64,000 nucleotides of DNA from Marisa cornuarietis (GCA_004794655.1 SMMW01000521.1:459501-523500); one strand, 5' to 3'; positions 1 through 12,892 are shown, numbered from the stretch's first letter. Program-made: numbers and translations. Notes: generated by a model not told the origin, from the sequence alone.

Positions 1-528
1 AAACATGACGGAGAAGGCGGTTGCTGTAACCAGGATTAGCGGGACAATCAACATGTAAACCGCTTGTCGAGCGCTCAGTTGTCGTTTGTGAATCTGACAG
101 ATGCGACGGCGACGATCAAGGGCGACACACACGAGGATCAGGTAGGACATTACAATGGGGAAATATGCCAAAAAATTTTTTATTTTGCAGAAAACCTCGT
201 CGGGTGTGTACCTGTATCTCAAATCCACAGCATACCAGGGCAATGTCAGAACGTTGGTCAGGAAATCACAGACGGCCATCCCCAGCACGAACACTCGGAT
301 GGCGCTGGCCTTGAACTGCTTGAGGTACACGAGGAAGACGAGGAGGTTGCCGAAGGCACCGACAACGATGAGCACTGTTAGGAAAATAACCATGGGAATC
401 AACTTCATGAAAGTTTCCAGGTTGAGCTTTTCAAGGAAATATTCCACCTCCTCTTGTGTTCTGTTATTGTCATGCGATGAGGAAGACTGGTTGAAGTTCC
501 AGACACTCTCAGTGCTCATGAATGCCAT
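1..528 (-). CDS. GPCR-1: class A receptor, 5' part of large exon (partial at left edge)
   Basis: This reads from the ATG at 528 down to the window edge, 176 open codons, covering the N-terminus, TM1-TM3 and the start of TM4. A second in-frame ATG lies at 519. An AG acceptor after a pyrimidine run (near 545) sits just upstream, as in the other cluster genes, so an upstream exon is expected. Visible marks are an N-glycosylation site (NRT) in the N-terminus, the TM1 GN motif in a GNLLVFLVYL stretch, the TM2 aspartate in VCDFLTN, the ECL1/TM3 cysteine, and DRRRRIC at the end of TM3. TM5-TM7 lie outside the window. It is closely similar to GPCR-2 and GPCR-3. Family membership is clear; the ligand is unknown. 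Confidence 0.85.
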   Translation of the reverse strand, partial: MAFMSTESVWNFNQSSSSHDNNRTQEEVEYFLEKLNLETFMKLIPMVIFLTVLIVVGAFGNLLVFLVYLKQFKASAIRVFVLGMAVCDFLTNVLTLPWYAVDLRYRYTPDEVFCKIKNFLAYFPIVMSYLILVCVALDRRRRICQIHKRQLSARQAVYMLIVPLILVTATAFSVMF

Positions 529-892
529 CACTGATGATGTTCCTGCAGAGAAAATATTTGGTCTGTAATCTGAAGAGACGTATATGGATATAGATGTGTC
601 TAAAAATGTTAATGGTGTTATAGACAGTTTTGAGGGGAAGCGGCACCGACTACATTGTTGTCATCATCCAGCCACGCTGACTGGTTATTCTTCACAGCCT
701 GTGTGCACTAACCAGAGGTACAGAGCTTCGTGGAGGCCCAGCAGTCAGCTACAGTTCTCCAGTATCGTACACGATGTTGGTCGTATCACCACTCCCCAAC
801 CCCCTCATCACCACCACCGAGGGCTCTGTTTCAATGGCATTTGTCAAGTATCTTCCTGGTTGACAGAAGCACTGTTTCGTGGCCCTGTCTGT

Positions 893-957
<65 letters not shown>
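893..957. repeat. (TG)n microsatellite
   Basis: About 32 uninterrupted TG units. The apparent poly Cys-Val or His-Thr reading frames over it are artefacts of the dinucleotide. Confidence 0.97.
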
Positions 958-960
<3 letters not shown>

Positions 961-1879
961 ATATACACACTCACTCTGTTTTTAACACTAACACATCATT
1001 TTGTCTCTCAATCTTCATCTGCCTTCTCCTCTGTCTCTTTTGACACGATCGTGCTCTGCCCTGTCTTCCTCTTTCTCTCTCTCTCTCTCGCTAGGTTTAA
1101 AACCACACGAGATTAATTGAATAAAAACTGACTACTTGAAACTTAACGAAACAAGATTGTCACTGTTTGAAAGAAAGAAAGAAAGAAAGAAAATTTAAAA
1201 AGGAAAGAAGAATAAATGAATGAAACTGCTATAAGAGAAAGAATTTCGTGTGTCACAGAAAGGATTGCAAGCTGTTCGCGATTGTTACATGCGAGATGTG
1301 TAAACATGAAGAAGAAATACTTACAGACTCTCACTGTAAACCGTAAATGTTAACAAGTTACGAAGTAGGACAGTTAGAGCATATGGATCTCATCACTGGT
1401 ATTTTCCACCCGACTTACTCGATGTCTGCAATATGTCACTGTATACTGTATACTCTCTCGTTGTTTCTCCGACAAACAGGATGCTGGAGTGTCCCCTCTG
1501 TACGCATGCCTGATGACACCGACAGAGGGCGCAAAGCCGACTAGGACAACCTCACTTGATGACAGTGAAGTTATGCAGAACAGTCTCTCCTAAAGGCCCT
1601 TCCTCACCAGGCTACCTCCCCAAGCGATTAAAGCGCCATTTGATTAGCAAATGAACTGGCAGTGTGTTGGTCAACAAGTTTGTATATAGCATCGTCACTA
1701 AAGTTCTAATCTCCCGAACATTGACGTCTTGTGACTTTTAAGCACAGCATGCCAAAGTTCGTCGAATGTTCAAAGATGTTTGCCCTGTTAAGAAGAGTAC
1801 TGTGGTTTAGATAGTGTGCACGAATGTTTTAGTGTGGTTTTCAAGTACGGCTTTCAATTCTAAATTTGACTGTCTATAC

Positions 1880-2122
1880 CTCTGTGTTCTGCTCTCTGAA
1901 CAGTAAAAGGAGAAACAGATCGGGAAAGTTCAGCTGACATTGCCCTTCATTCGAACATGTCTTGAGTGGCGATGAGCAGGTTCTTAATAAACGGCCAGTC
2001 CACTCCTTCACATCTGCAGTCCAGTTCTGATTTTGTCCACACTCGGCGTTGGCCTGGGCAAAGGTACCCTGAAGGACGGTCTTAGACAAGGTGTCGTGGA
2101 GAGTCACATGACCGAACCCCAA
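1880..2122 (-). mobile_element. Non-LTR retrotransposon relic, C-terminal end of reverse transcriptase ORF
   Basis: The minus-strand translation contains FGHVTLHDTLSKTVLQGT followed by WTADVKEWTG. This order is typical of the extreme C-terminus of RTE-type LINE polyproteins (GHV-RHD...KT-LQGT, then an NWT/VKEWTG block). The N-terminal RT and endonuclease domains are absent, so it is a 5'-truncated dead copy. A second relic of the same kind lies at 31575-32040. The clade is from memory of motif style, not a search. Confidence 0.7.
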
Positions 2123-2682
2123 TTTCCGGTGGAAATGTGTGTGTGTGTGTGCGTGCGTGCGTGCGGGCGGTGCCCATCATCTCTTCCTTACAGCGTTCCA
2201 CTTACTTTTTTTTACAACGCTCTACGTAGTCAGGTACCCATGATCAACAGCTGGATAGGTTTGGGTAAGAACTCAGCGTCACTCGAGGTTTGAACCAGCT
2301 GGCACGAGTTTGTCGGGGTTCGTTACAGCACCTCCTTAGCAGGCAAACCTACTCTTCCAGATGAAGGTAAACTGCGCACCTTGTAAAGCTACTTTCTTTC
2401 TTCACACCAACACTTCACGGCGGTGATGTGAGGTCAAACGAGTCCTAGTCGGCTGTGTAAGTGCTAGCAGGGTCGTCAGACATGCGCACAGGTGGGGTGG
2501 GCGTATCCTGTTTGTCAGACGTTGATGATATCCCGCTATTGCAGTGGCACGTAGTGACAGTCGTTAAGCCCACAATGAAAACACGTTTATTGTATCATTC
2601 CCTGCCTTGTTTACAAGTCACGCCTTGGGTAAAACGTCTTGATACACCTCTAATCACCGCAAGAAATCTTAGGTAAGTCCCT

Positions 2683-2686
2683 CTTT

Positions 2687-2763
<77 letters not shown>
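2683..2763. repeat. (TTTC)n microsatellite
   Basis: About 20 TTTC units with one TATC interruption near the middle. Confidence 0.95.
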
Positions 2764-5288
2764 AAATAATACGGATATTGTTTATCGAATTTTCCAAGCA
2801 CGTGAGAGTCGTTGTTACTTTAACTCCGAAGATTACTGCTTATAATCCTATTATCTGAATTAGTTACTTACCTTACTCCATAGCAACGTCGACGGTCATT
2901 TTGTACACTTCTTTATAAGTATATAACTTTTTTCTGCCTTTTATAGCCCCCACATTGCATGACACTTTCAATGGGTTATTTTTCGAAATATCGTTTTATC
3001 ACTTGTGACAGGGATGATGTCTTGTGGTTTTGGAGTTACCATGCGCGGGGTAGCTAGTATAATTAACTTGTTAGTTTGGTTTTCTTATTACCCTGGAGAG
3101 TAGACAAACCTAGACTAATCTGGGCTTAATTTTTGACAACTGTTACGTTCTCTGCAGACAAAATAAGAGAAATAAAAGCCATGTCATAACTGGTAGAGGT
3201 GGGTAAGAGGTAACCATGGGAGCTTATTGGTCGCTCCCAAGATGTGATTAAAATGTGTCATAGTGGGACTGAAATACCAACACAAACACGAAGACAATAA
3301 AGTATTTATACCGTAAGGTTTCGTAATGTAACAATATCCATCCTCGTCAGATCACACGGTAAGGCTATTTTTTGTCTGTCGACAGAAGCCTGGCTAGAGC
3401 GGAAAAATTGTCACGAGGGAGAAAGACGAGGAGCTAGGGAAAGACTAAGAAGAGGGAGAAAAATATGGAGACACAGGTGGCAACGAAGAAGGGATAAAAA
3501 ATAAAGATGCAGACAGAGAAGGTAAAAAAGACAGAGATATAAAGATAAGGAACAGCAATATTGGATACACCTACTCTAAATTTCGCCAAAACTGCCTGTA
3601 AATGGTAGTCTTAATTTATTTTCAAATTCGTTTAATAGTTCCTCAGATACCGTATGCAGAGTAAAAAAAAACTTCTCATCACTATTTGTATGATCGTCCC
3701 ATTCTTGCCATCCACATAAAAATAACTTTCTTTTATTTGCCCGAAAATAGACATATTTTGTACTTCCTGATTCATCCACACAAACCAAAACCAAGACAAA
3801 ATAACTTCAATCTAATATTAAAGATCCAGTTTATTTTACTTTGAGCATTTTAAATTTTAAAAAATACGTTCTTTAAGCTTTACGAGGCAACCTATCCTAT
3901 CATCATTTATTTTAACAGGTTTCAGCCAGTAACAAAGATATCTGATCACCGAATTTACTGTAACTGGGGGGAGTAAGTGAAGGCAGAGAGGAAGATATTG
4001 AAAGCGGAAGCCAGACAGAGAGGAAGGAAGAGAGTGAAGAGGAGGTCAGCAGGTCTGTTGTCTGGAGGAAGATGCTTGTTGTGTGCACTTGAAACGGAAA
4101 GGCCTGAAGTGATGCTAGCGCCGAGTGAAATGGAGTGTGTGGCAACTGGTGACTAACATCCTCCTCGCTGGAAGCTTGGTGGTCAAGAAGTGGACGATGT
4201 CAGCGACTCCATCTTGACCCCAAAATTTTCTACATCGTTTACAGTAGGTTGAAGAAACGAAGAAAGACGGATCGTCGATATACATCTAGAAATCACAGTT
4301 TTGCTTGATGTACCGGTATTTTGAGAATCAGCATCATTATTAATTTTTACTGATTTTTTATTAAAGATTTTCAAGCCTATACCCATCCTTGAGTTTATTT
4401 TTGAGGACCTGCATTTTAGCCTTTATAACTTGATAACTGCTTAAAAGCGATAAAGATTTCTATTTATCCTTCTTGATCGTAGCATCTAACGAAAGTAAAG
4501 ACAATGAGGTCAGTATATGAAAATGATTGTGTAATGTCAAAATACAGAATATTATCTTGATGATGTCTTCTGATGTCACAACAAATTTCTTTGCGATTCT
4601 AAATCACAATTTTCAGGCAAAGCTTGATGCACTGGTCTTGTCGGTCATCAGCATCATCGTTCAAGATTGATTAGTAATATTATTTATCCTTAAAAGGTTT
4701 TTTAGCTCTGCAAAAATGGTAGGTTTATATTTAATTCTATTGCTTGCAAGATACTGCTGTGTGGTATAAATATCTAGTTGCCCTTTATAAAAGACTTCTC
4801 GTTGATATTCTGATTTTATTTTGTAAATGTTTTCACATTCTGTAAATGTCACATTTTGTTCACATGTCAGAGGGCGCAAAATGTGAACTCTGAACACAAG
4901 TCCCTGTCCAAACAAAATACACAGCAAGTTTAACAATACTCTGAATATGCAAAACACCAATACTACGGCACTTTAAGATGTCATAAATGAGAATTTTAAT
5001 AAAGACACAAAATGTACATTTTCCGTCTATCCTTATTTACTTTTTTTTTTTTGCTTAAAAATAATCGTTAGACATCTTAGCGAACGTAAGCTTCATGTAT
5101 ATTTAAAAAGCAATTCTTTCGTAGGAAAAAAATAGTATTATATCTTTCGTGCATCACAAATCCAGGAATGCTTGCAATCTGACATTATTAAATGGAAGTA
5201 TCTATATGCATTTTAGGAAAAAGGGGGCCTTTAAAAACAAAAGAAATTTGTTCTTCAAAACTTGTCTCACACCTGTGGAAATAAAATC

Positions 5289-5793
5289 TCACAAACGTCG
5301 GTTTTGCGCTTTGGGGAAAAACCGACATTTGCTACGAAACTGCGGGTTACAAAAGCTGTACAGAAAAGGGTTGATGACGGTGTGGACAGTAGGATAATAG
5401 AGGGCGAGAAAATACATGTTCATCTGCCATGCACTGATGTGAACTCCAATTTTCTCCACCGTCACTTCCCTGTGAACAAACACAGGAAAAAGCTCAGTGC
5501 AAGATCCTGAAACCCAAAGCCTGGGTGAATACTTTGCTTTTGTTCTCATACTACCCGTCTATCCTTTAAAGTCAACAATACAGTCGTCAGGGTTGTGCGG
5601 AAATAAGTTGTAAAGCCCTCAACCAATAGAACTGTGACCAGTTACGAATTAGATGTATCTGTGTACAAACGTGACGTCACAATATTTATTTCTTGTGCAT
5701 CGTCATATTTATAGACGTGTCTCTAGAACGAAAGGAACCGAGCAAGCGAAGGTCAGAGTCAGCAGAACAATTAACAGGTAAGCTGCTTGTCTC
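5289..5793 (-). pseudogene. GPCR relic: TM7 exon plus a TM4 scrap
   Basis: 5289-5469 is a well-kept last exon: acceptor TTCACAG, a G completing a phase-2 codon, then ECL3 and TM7 with INPFLYSFCNP and a stop. No large exon stands upstream of it before the next complete gene. Instead 5731-5793 matches, on the minus strand, the TM4 coding part of the cluster's large exon (frame reads LLIVLLTLT), best to GPCR-3 near 16683-16745. All other coding sequence is gone. The intact TM7 exon could in principle be used as an alternative last exon by GPCR-2, but the AT-rich 3'-flank block lying between them argues for a separate dead gene. Confidence 0.75.
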
Positions 5794-7604
5794 TTGCAAC
5801 TTTTAAAGAATTAGTTCCTTTACAATAGAAAAAGGTATTCAGTGACAAAGTAAATAAGTATGCCAGTAGTGAATACCTATATCTAGATGTATTATAGATA
5901 AATATTTTCTAAAAACAAGTATTTTACAATAAGATATACATTACTATTTATTTTACTCTATGTGTGTGTTGGGTAGTTGGTGGGTATAAAAAATTAAAAA
6001 CAAGAAATAGAGGAAAATAATGTTCTAACATATGTATAAGCAACATTCATTGTTCTAATTAATGTCTGCACTGTATGTCTACAAATGTGTGAAGAATCAA
6101 AAATAAAATAAAATGTGAACAGTATGATGTTTAAACAGTATGGCAGTGCTGATAACTTAAGGTTTCAGAAATGAACATTTAAAACATGAGTACAATGTTC
6201 TGCTTTATTAAAATTTTTAAATTATGCAGTAGGCATCTGAGTGTACATTATCTTAATGAACTTAAAAAATCAGTGGCACGTGGACACACTATATTTAATC
6301 AGAAACACGTTCAAATTTAATAATATCAAATGAACTTTTGCAGGTTGAGTTCTGTGTTTTTATTCTGATACTTTTAACAAACATTGATTATACAAATTTA
6401 ATAAAGCATTATGTACAGCTATTATAAGGATACAAATCAAGGATGAAGCTATTGTTACCAAAACTAAAATCTGGTTTTTAACATACAGTAGCTAACCTTG
6501 TGTAACGGATCTCAGAAGTTTGAATTCATAACATAGGATGGAAAATCATTAATTCAAACTACTCTTATCTTAAAGGAAGCAATAACAAGAGCTCAGTGAA
6601 TTACACTATAACTATAAGACAAATAAAAAAGTAAAAGTAAAAGGATGTTAGGATAAAACACATAAGTACAAATTTTCTCATGAAAAATTGAGGATTATAA
6701 TATTAATGCTAAAATGTAATAAGAGAAAAAAACGAATTATCATTATGGGTACTTATCTGTTTGCAGTGCTTCGTTTTAAAAAGTCACAACAATTTTTCAT
6801 GTAGCAGTTGTGAGTTAAAATGTTTTAAATATATAATTAATCTATAAACATTGGGGTCCCAAACATACAAGAAGATTACTTTCAGGATGCAGAGTTTTGT
6901 AACTTTTCGAAGAAGTAATGTAAATGAAGGGAAACATCTTTCAAAATTAGATGATCTGACAAGTAGGCCTGTTATGTCAGCAGTTGCAGAGTAGACATGC
7001 CTGTCAGTAGCTTCTGATACGAACTTCACTTTTTGCATTATCTTATAAATTACTAGATTTTGGAGTGAAGAATAATGCACACTGTAATTATCTTTATATG
7101 TTTTGTTTTTCAATTTCTTTTTTATGAAGTCGTTTATGCTTATGTTCAAGCAAGCTAGACAATCTTAAATGCCTTTCTATTAAATAAAGTTTTAATAGAG
7201 TGAGAGGTGCTTGTTTAACTGTTACTATTATTATAAATAATTACATTAAGCTAGTGTGTATGTGAGCAATATTGTGGACAACCTCTATAAAAAGAAGAAA
7301 TTCTTGAAAGCATTAAGTCCAGTTATCAACAGTAACTACAAGTAAATTATGATTACATTGTGGCAGTATTTTAAACCTGTTGTGTAATTTATTAGCTAGC
7401 ATAGTGTCATACTTTTATATAGAACTTTCTGCAAAAGATGGACCTCCTATTTTCCGCTGAAAATGTGAAAACAGATTATAAAAACTCAATGTTTTGTCAC
7501 TGCCGTGTTCGTTTATTCCAAGTTACAGGAAGTTACTCTCACTCATACATCGTTCAGATAATGAAATGGCTTCTAAACAGCTTGCGTCACGAGTGCACGA
7601 GGTC
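5794..7604. other. AT-rich 3' flank of GPCR-2, part of the duplicated unit
   Basis: No gene seen. The stretch at about 5830-6250 is homologous along its length to 13560-14000 (below GPCR-3) and more loosely to 22680-23060 (below GPCR-5). The duplicated units therefore include several hundred bases of 3' flank. Confidence 0.6.
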
Positions 7605-9823
7605 TTAAAACTGTCCATTGCGAACTTTGGTCAGAAACCGACGACACTGCAGACGAAACTTGGGGTTACAAAAGCTGTAGATGAAAGGGTTGATGACGCT
7701 GTTGACACAAGGAAAAAGGTAAGCGAGATAATACATGTTCATCTGCCATGCGCTGATGTGAACGCTCACAGGCTGCAGCTTTGCTGCCCTGTAAAAAGAA
7801 AGAACAGCAGCAACATTATGCTCAGATATTTCCTGAATGCAGGACACAACGAGTTCAGTGTATCAGTTTTACTATCCGCATAGAACACAGCTCTTTGAAT
7901 AACGAGTGAGATGAATATATTTTTTAATAAATAGGTAACGATACTATTTCTCCAAGCCTCAATAAATAGACTATTTTTGTTCTGAAGATACACGGCTACA
8001 AACATCATCATTCACAAAAAAAGGTCACCAACGATAACGTCAAGATTGTACATGGATACAATCCCCTTTTAACGGGCTCGGTCATTGGGAAAGCAGTTTA
8101 ACCCAGGTGTGTCTTCATAGAAATGTGGTCATGATTGCACAGAAATAGTGTTTATTAAGATCTTGAGAAAGATTTTGCACATACTTTACTTATGTATTAC
8201 AAAATATTCACCTCACTAGTTTTTTTTTAAACGTTGTCCTCTATTCCCAGAAACGTAAATGTATCCACTCACATTTGAGGAAAAAGTTTTGTCGCTTCGA
8301 GTTTTAACCAGTCACTAGAAAAAAATATGTACTCCACTAGACCTATAAGAAATTTATTATAAGGCATAATGACATACGCACGCGGACATATACATATGCA
8401 TTAAAACTCACATTACACCAATGGCTGATGCAGAGAAGATAACGGTAGCAATAGTCATGACTAACATCATGACTGTCGTTTTTGATAAAAGCGTCCTCTT
8501 CTGTTGACTGAGTTCTGCTCTTACTGCACTAGAAGCCGATACGACTACGTTTATTTCTTGATCGTCCTTGTTATTGTCCCGAGACGAAACAAAAGAATTG
8601 TTTCCACATGGACTGTTAGGAGTTTCCTTTGCTGTTGAAGGCTGCGCCTCAGGATCTGACAGAATTGTACTCACTACAGGATTCGATGTGACTAAATATC
8701 TTTGCGAAAGCTGAGATGTCGTACTGTCACCCTCGGACTCTTTTCCACTAGGTGAGTGCCAGTAAGCCTCTGTCTGACAACAAAATCTTTGTGTGTCGTA
8801 TCCGTCAGTTGTGATTTCTCTAATACTACGCCTACTTTTGCAGGGAAGCGACGATTTGGCATTTTTATCTCTCTGATCCCTCGTCCAGGTCAGTGTTTCA
8901 ACACTCACATGTTTATCCTCATCATTTACTGTTTCCGCACTCACTTCGTTTTTCACGGTACTTATGAATATGCTTTCGGAAGTGTTCATGTCGGCCTTCA
9001 GCTCTTGTTGACTAGAAACAATGCCTTTATGAAGATGCTTTTTCATTACAGGTAAAGAAACGCCAATGTTTATTATTTTTCCAGCAAGAAGCTTTTTTTG
9101 CTGGTAAATCCGATACGAGATCTGTGTATAGCAAATAGTCATCAGTGCTAATCCGCCAATGAAGTAATCCATCAGCACAGCCCCAAATACCTCTCTTATT
9201 TTCATTCCCAAGGTTACTTTTGTAACACCACATGTGGTCCCTGTTATTCCGGGCTTGTCTGTCTCCAGCGGCCTTGTGTCGTATAAAATCGTGATTGGAA
9301 TAACGGCAGCTAAGGTCAATGTCAGTGGAACAGTTAACAGGTAAGTCGCCTGTCGAGCGCTCAACTGTCGTTTGTGAACCTGGCAGATGCGACGACGACG
9401 ATCAAGAGCGACACACACGAGGGTCAGGTAGGACATAATAACGGGGAATGCCCCCAGAAATCTCTTTGTTCTGCAGAAAGTGATTTCGTTGGTGTAAGTG
9501 TATCTCATATTAAGAATTACTATGGGCAGTATAAAAAGATTGGCCAGCAAGTCACAGGCAGCTATTTCCAAGACGAACACTCTCGTGGCGCTGGCCTTGA
9601 ACTGCTTGAGGTAGACGAGGAAGACGAGGAGGTTCCCAGAGAGGCCAACAACGAGGGCAACCGTAAAGAGGACTGCCATGGGAAGTAATTTAATGAACGT
9701 TTCGTAGTTAAGTTTTTCTAGATAGTAGCTTATCTCCCCTTCTGTCCTATTCAATTCCGGTAATAAATTAAGTTCGGTTGAATTCCATAAAATCTTGGTA
9801 CTCGTGGATGTCATCCCTGCCAT
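7605..9823 (-). CDS. GPCR-2: class A (rhodopsin-like) receptor, two coding exons
   Basis: Exon 1 is 9823-8412, with donor GTGAGT; exon 2 is 7788-7605. Joined in phase 2 they code 531 residues. TM1 is about residues 46-71 (GNLLVFLVYL), the TM2 aspartate is D91, the disulfide cysteines are C117 and C198, DRRRRIC is at 141-147, TM4 is 158-180 and TM5 is 211-236. The third loop runs to about 445, TM6 is 448-470, and TM7 has NPFIYSFCNPKF. NST and NRT glycosylation sites lie in the N-terminus. The ATG follows an acceptor (CTTTTCAG), so the 5' UTR is spliced. Unlike its paralogs, TM6 reads FSASAIGV instead of CxPYIxV, so the conserved TM6 proline is missing. It is a membrane receptor of unknown ligand. 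Confidence 0.88.
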
Positions 9824-10960
9824 TGTTTCTGAAAAGAAAAAAAACTAGTTTTAAATCTATAAAAAAATCTCTCATATTGTGTTCTAAGTATTAGAAACAA
9901 AACACGTCTACTTTTATAAGAAGAAAGGCATAACGAAATCAAGAAAGGAAAGATAGAAAAATAAAGGGAAATTTCAAGAAAGAGAAGAAGTGAAGGATGA
10001 AGTTGGGGTATGTAATGATCCATAAGTATAATCCCGAAATAGTATAATGCACGGGACAGGAATTTTTCATGACTGCCTCTCAGATGGTCTTCAAAACAAT
10101 TTCATTCATCGGTGTGTCTGAAGATGAAGCTGTTGGTATAAAGTTCTTAGACTTTTTCTGTCTCGTTTAATTTCTGCTGCTTTGCTTAGCAGTAAGCTAG
10201 TTCCTTTGTTCTTTGTCGAAGTCGTAGAAAGACTTTTGACACAGTCATCCCACTGATACCGTTTTACAGAACAGTTAGTGCTTCCTGCCTTTCTCAGAGT
10301 TCTTCGATTAGATCGTCCCATAAATACTCCATGAGAAAGTATAAAGTGTACTGTAAGTGGTCGCCATTAGATATCAATCCATGCACATCTCAGTTCTACA
10401 AACTGTATGAATCCCGCTGCTTTTGTCTCGTGCCCGAGGCCTGAGGCTAAACAAAAAATAAATTCTAAATGCACTCCCCTTCAATCCGTGTATGCAGGTT
10501 GAATTCTTTGCATAAACCTAAGAAATGTGGTAAATACTACAAAAGACTAACACTACGAAATACAGCTACATTAATATTGTTTATCTCAATAAAATAAAAA
10601 AAGTAAATGTATAAATAATTGACAAAGTGTTATTAAATAAATTGTTCATTATCAACATGATGTGAGTAAATAAATCTAATAATAAAATAATAATAGATTA
10701 TTATAATAAGTTGAGTGTGGCTTAGGAACCAGGAGGGGGTGCAAGGAGTGGCGGACTTTAAAAAAGATGCTGAGGAAAAAAGAATGTGAACGTTGTTCAA
10801 TGTTAGCATGAAGCTTTCCCCTGCCCCCCCCCCCACCCCCGATGCCAAAGCCCAGCATCTTTCTATGCCAATGAATAAATAATCTGTGATAAATAAAAAT
10901 TAAATGATTATGAACTGGAAATGTACATTTTTATATGTACGAAAATAAATGTGTACATAC

Positions 10961-11150
10961 CAGCTTTTCCTTTGAAATGTATAACAAGATACTGGAGCAT
11001 GAATCGCGCAGTTTGTTGTCTTCCTCGGCTCTTGTCACAGTACCACGACTGTCCAGATTAGTAGGGATGATGTCTGCAGTACCGTCTGCTGCAACGGTGT
11101 TGATAGTCATCTGTTAACAGAGACCTCCGCCACCAAGAAACGCAAGAAGG
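10961..11150 (-). other. Putative 5' non-coding exon of GPCR-2
   Basis: The minus-strand donor at 10960 reads CTG then GTATGTACAC. Sequence on both sides of it is shared with blocks above GPCR-3, -4, -5 and -6, including a TGTACAT-rich intron start and a downstream AAACGCAAGAAGGAAG-like patch. Its position matches the acceptor just before the GPCR-2 ATG. The transcription start is not visible, so the upper limit is approximate. Confidence 0.55.
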
Positions 11151-11209
11151 AAGTCGCCACTGAAAGTACCCACAAAGACCGAATACTTTGTTAAATTAAA
11201 GATCTTCCC

Positions 11210-12470
11210 GATTAGTTACATATGTCACGCTCAAAGGACTCCTTTCACATCACTTATCAATGCCTTGAACATGAAATCGAAAGCACAGAACTCGAGAAAT
11301 TTTGATAAAAACTATTTCCTCGTGTGACGTCAGTACATGTGAAATCATGGCTGACCACTGCATGGCTGATACAAGTTGCCAGGAAAATACCGAATCTTAA
11401 AAGTCCAAGTGTAGATATGAAAGCTTGAATGCACAGTAAACCATAGAGACGGAATAAATGTGCATACGTTCCCAAAGGATTCATCTTTGAGAAGACAAGA
11501 GAATAACTTCCTTCGTGTGTGTCGACCTGACTTCACTGACTACACAGTACTCTGTCGTGTGCAAATGCCACTATTTCCCTGAATGTTACCCTGATGAAGC
11601 AAGAGGGTTTTAAGGTACCACAAAAGCATCTTCTTCCAGGGTCCATGCCTATTATACAGAAGCATGGTTTTTCTTGTCCAGCAACACAGAGTAGCTGCAC
11701 GAACACCCAAAGTTATATCGATAAATGTACTTCAAACTCAACTTTTCATCTTCAGTATTAGAACTATGACCGACGATACAATATGTTGTTAGTAACCTGT
11801 GCACAGTAGATGATAAGGAATATCTGAAACAGCATTTCCGGAAATATATCCTTGTTTTTTTTTATTTGTGCTGGCGAAAGTCTTTTTCTTCCTCTCTGTT
11901 ACACCAACAACCGTATGAGCAAACCTTTGCCCGTATAAACGTGCAGCCAATATGGTAAATTTAATTTTAGAGGCTTTTGTAGCAGTACGTCAGTAAATAG
12001 ACAAACATACATTGTAATGGTCACCTGTGGATTTTAAAATTTGATGAACATTAACGAATGTTAACGTTCTTCGTCGTCTGCTGCCTGAGAATTCGGGGTT
12101 TTGAACCTTCACAATCCTCTGGTTATGCATGTACATGTAGGTCTAATACATTCAAGACTAGACGACAGCTTTTAGCCCTCGTCTTCGCTACTAGAGCACA
12201 ATAAATGAAGATCGTCTATGAACACGACTTATTGCTCCACCTTTTGGCCATTATTTGCTGACTAAGACAGTTTTGGACGCCATCTCCCGTGACGTCACAT
12301 GATATTCGCGCGCGGGAACGAGATTTTGCAAGACTTGCTGACTTATTAAGTACAAATCGCCAACTTTGAAATTGAAATAAGCCAATGTGCTTCAGACGAT
12401 GAAACTTACAGAAACTTACAGAACATACATTATCTCTGCCTACGAGTTTAAAACTTGGAGACATCCGGTA
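11210..12470. other. About 1.26 kb of extra sequence in the GPCR-2 upstream block
   Basis: The conserved upstream block continues from about 11205 to about 12475 in GPCR-2, but the matching positions are nearly adjacent in GPCR-3 (about 17975 and 17985) and GPCR-5. The intervening DNA therefore looks like an insertion, or a loss in the others. I recognise no coding domain or terminal repeat in it. Confidence 0.4.
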
Positions 12471-12892
12471 GGTCTTTAAAGTCTCTTTAACAGACACTGG
12501 CAGAAGAGATCGGGTGTTGTACGTTCTTCAGCCAAACGCCATTTCATTTTCTAATCAAAGTACTGTATCTATAACCAGCTGCATGGACCAAACCTCGCTG
12601 TCTAGAACAGCGCAGGACGGATCACGAAAGTTCAGGATACCTCGAATTCGTTAAACAGTTGTAACAGTTGTAAACTTAATCTGTGACTTGCTAAGCACAA
12701 TTTCTAGTGGTTCTTTCTTATTTTGTTTTTAGTTAAATATGATGTTTGAGTGCTTTGTATAAATGGTATTTGCATATTTAGTATACGTAGCTCTTCGATG
12801 CAAAAACGGTGTTCAGCTGTTTATTGGCTTGTGAGCCTTGCAGAAACTGATGGGTAAACTTTCATGTGGCAATCTGAAGGAACTCCTCCTCT

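Larger units (their letters stand above)
529..5288. other. Intergenic region upstream of GPCR-1
   Basis: No gene is supported in these 4.8 kb. The stretch holds the presumed promoter side of GPCR-1, a TG microsatellite, short AAAG and TTTC tracts, a LINE relic near 1.9-2.1 kb, and AT-rich sequence. Open frames here are short and lack conserved motifs. I could not recognise the 5' non-coding exon that is visible above GPCR-2 to GPCR-6. Confidence 0.5.

Noticed and set aside
64..381. Plus-strand open frame antisense to GPCR-1, with similar frames antisense to GPCR-2 to -8 (for example 9374-9688, 16738-17076, 24918-25289, 28810-29118)
   Set aside because: They are mirror frames of the conserved TM1-TM4 coding region, appear because the sense strand is conserved, and have no domain of their own.
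584..1116. Frames reading poly Cys-Val or poly His-Thr over TG and CA tracts (also 33102, 40303, 40361)
   Set aside because: Pure dinucleotide translation; not genes.
4661..4960. Minus-strand 99-codon frame with a hydrophobic start
   Set aside because: No ATG at its start, no splice context, no recognised motif, AT-rich setting.
6784..7149. Minus-strand 121-codon frame
   Set aside because: Starts at TTG, lies in the AT-rich 3' flank of GPCR-2, and shows no recognisable domain.
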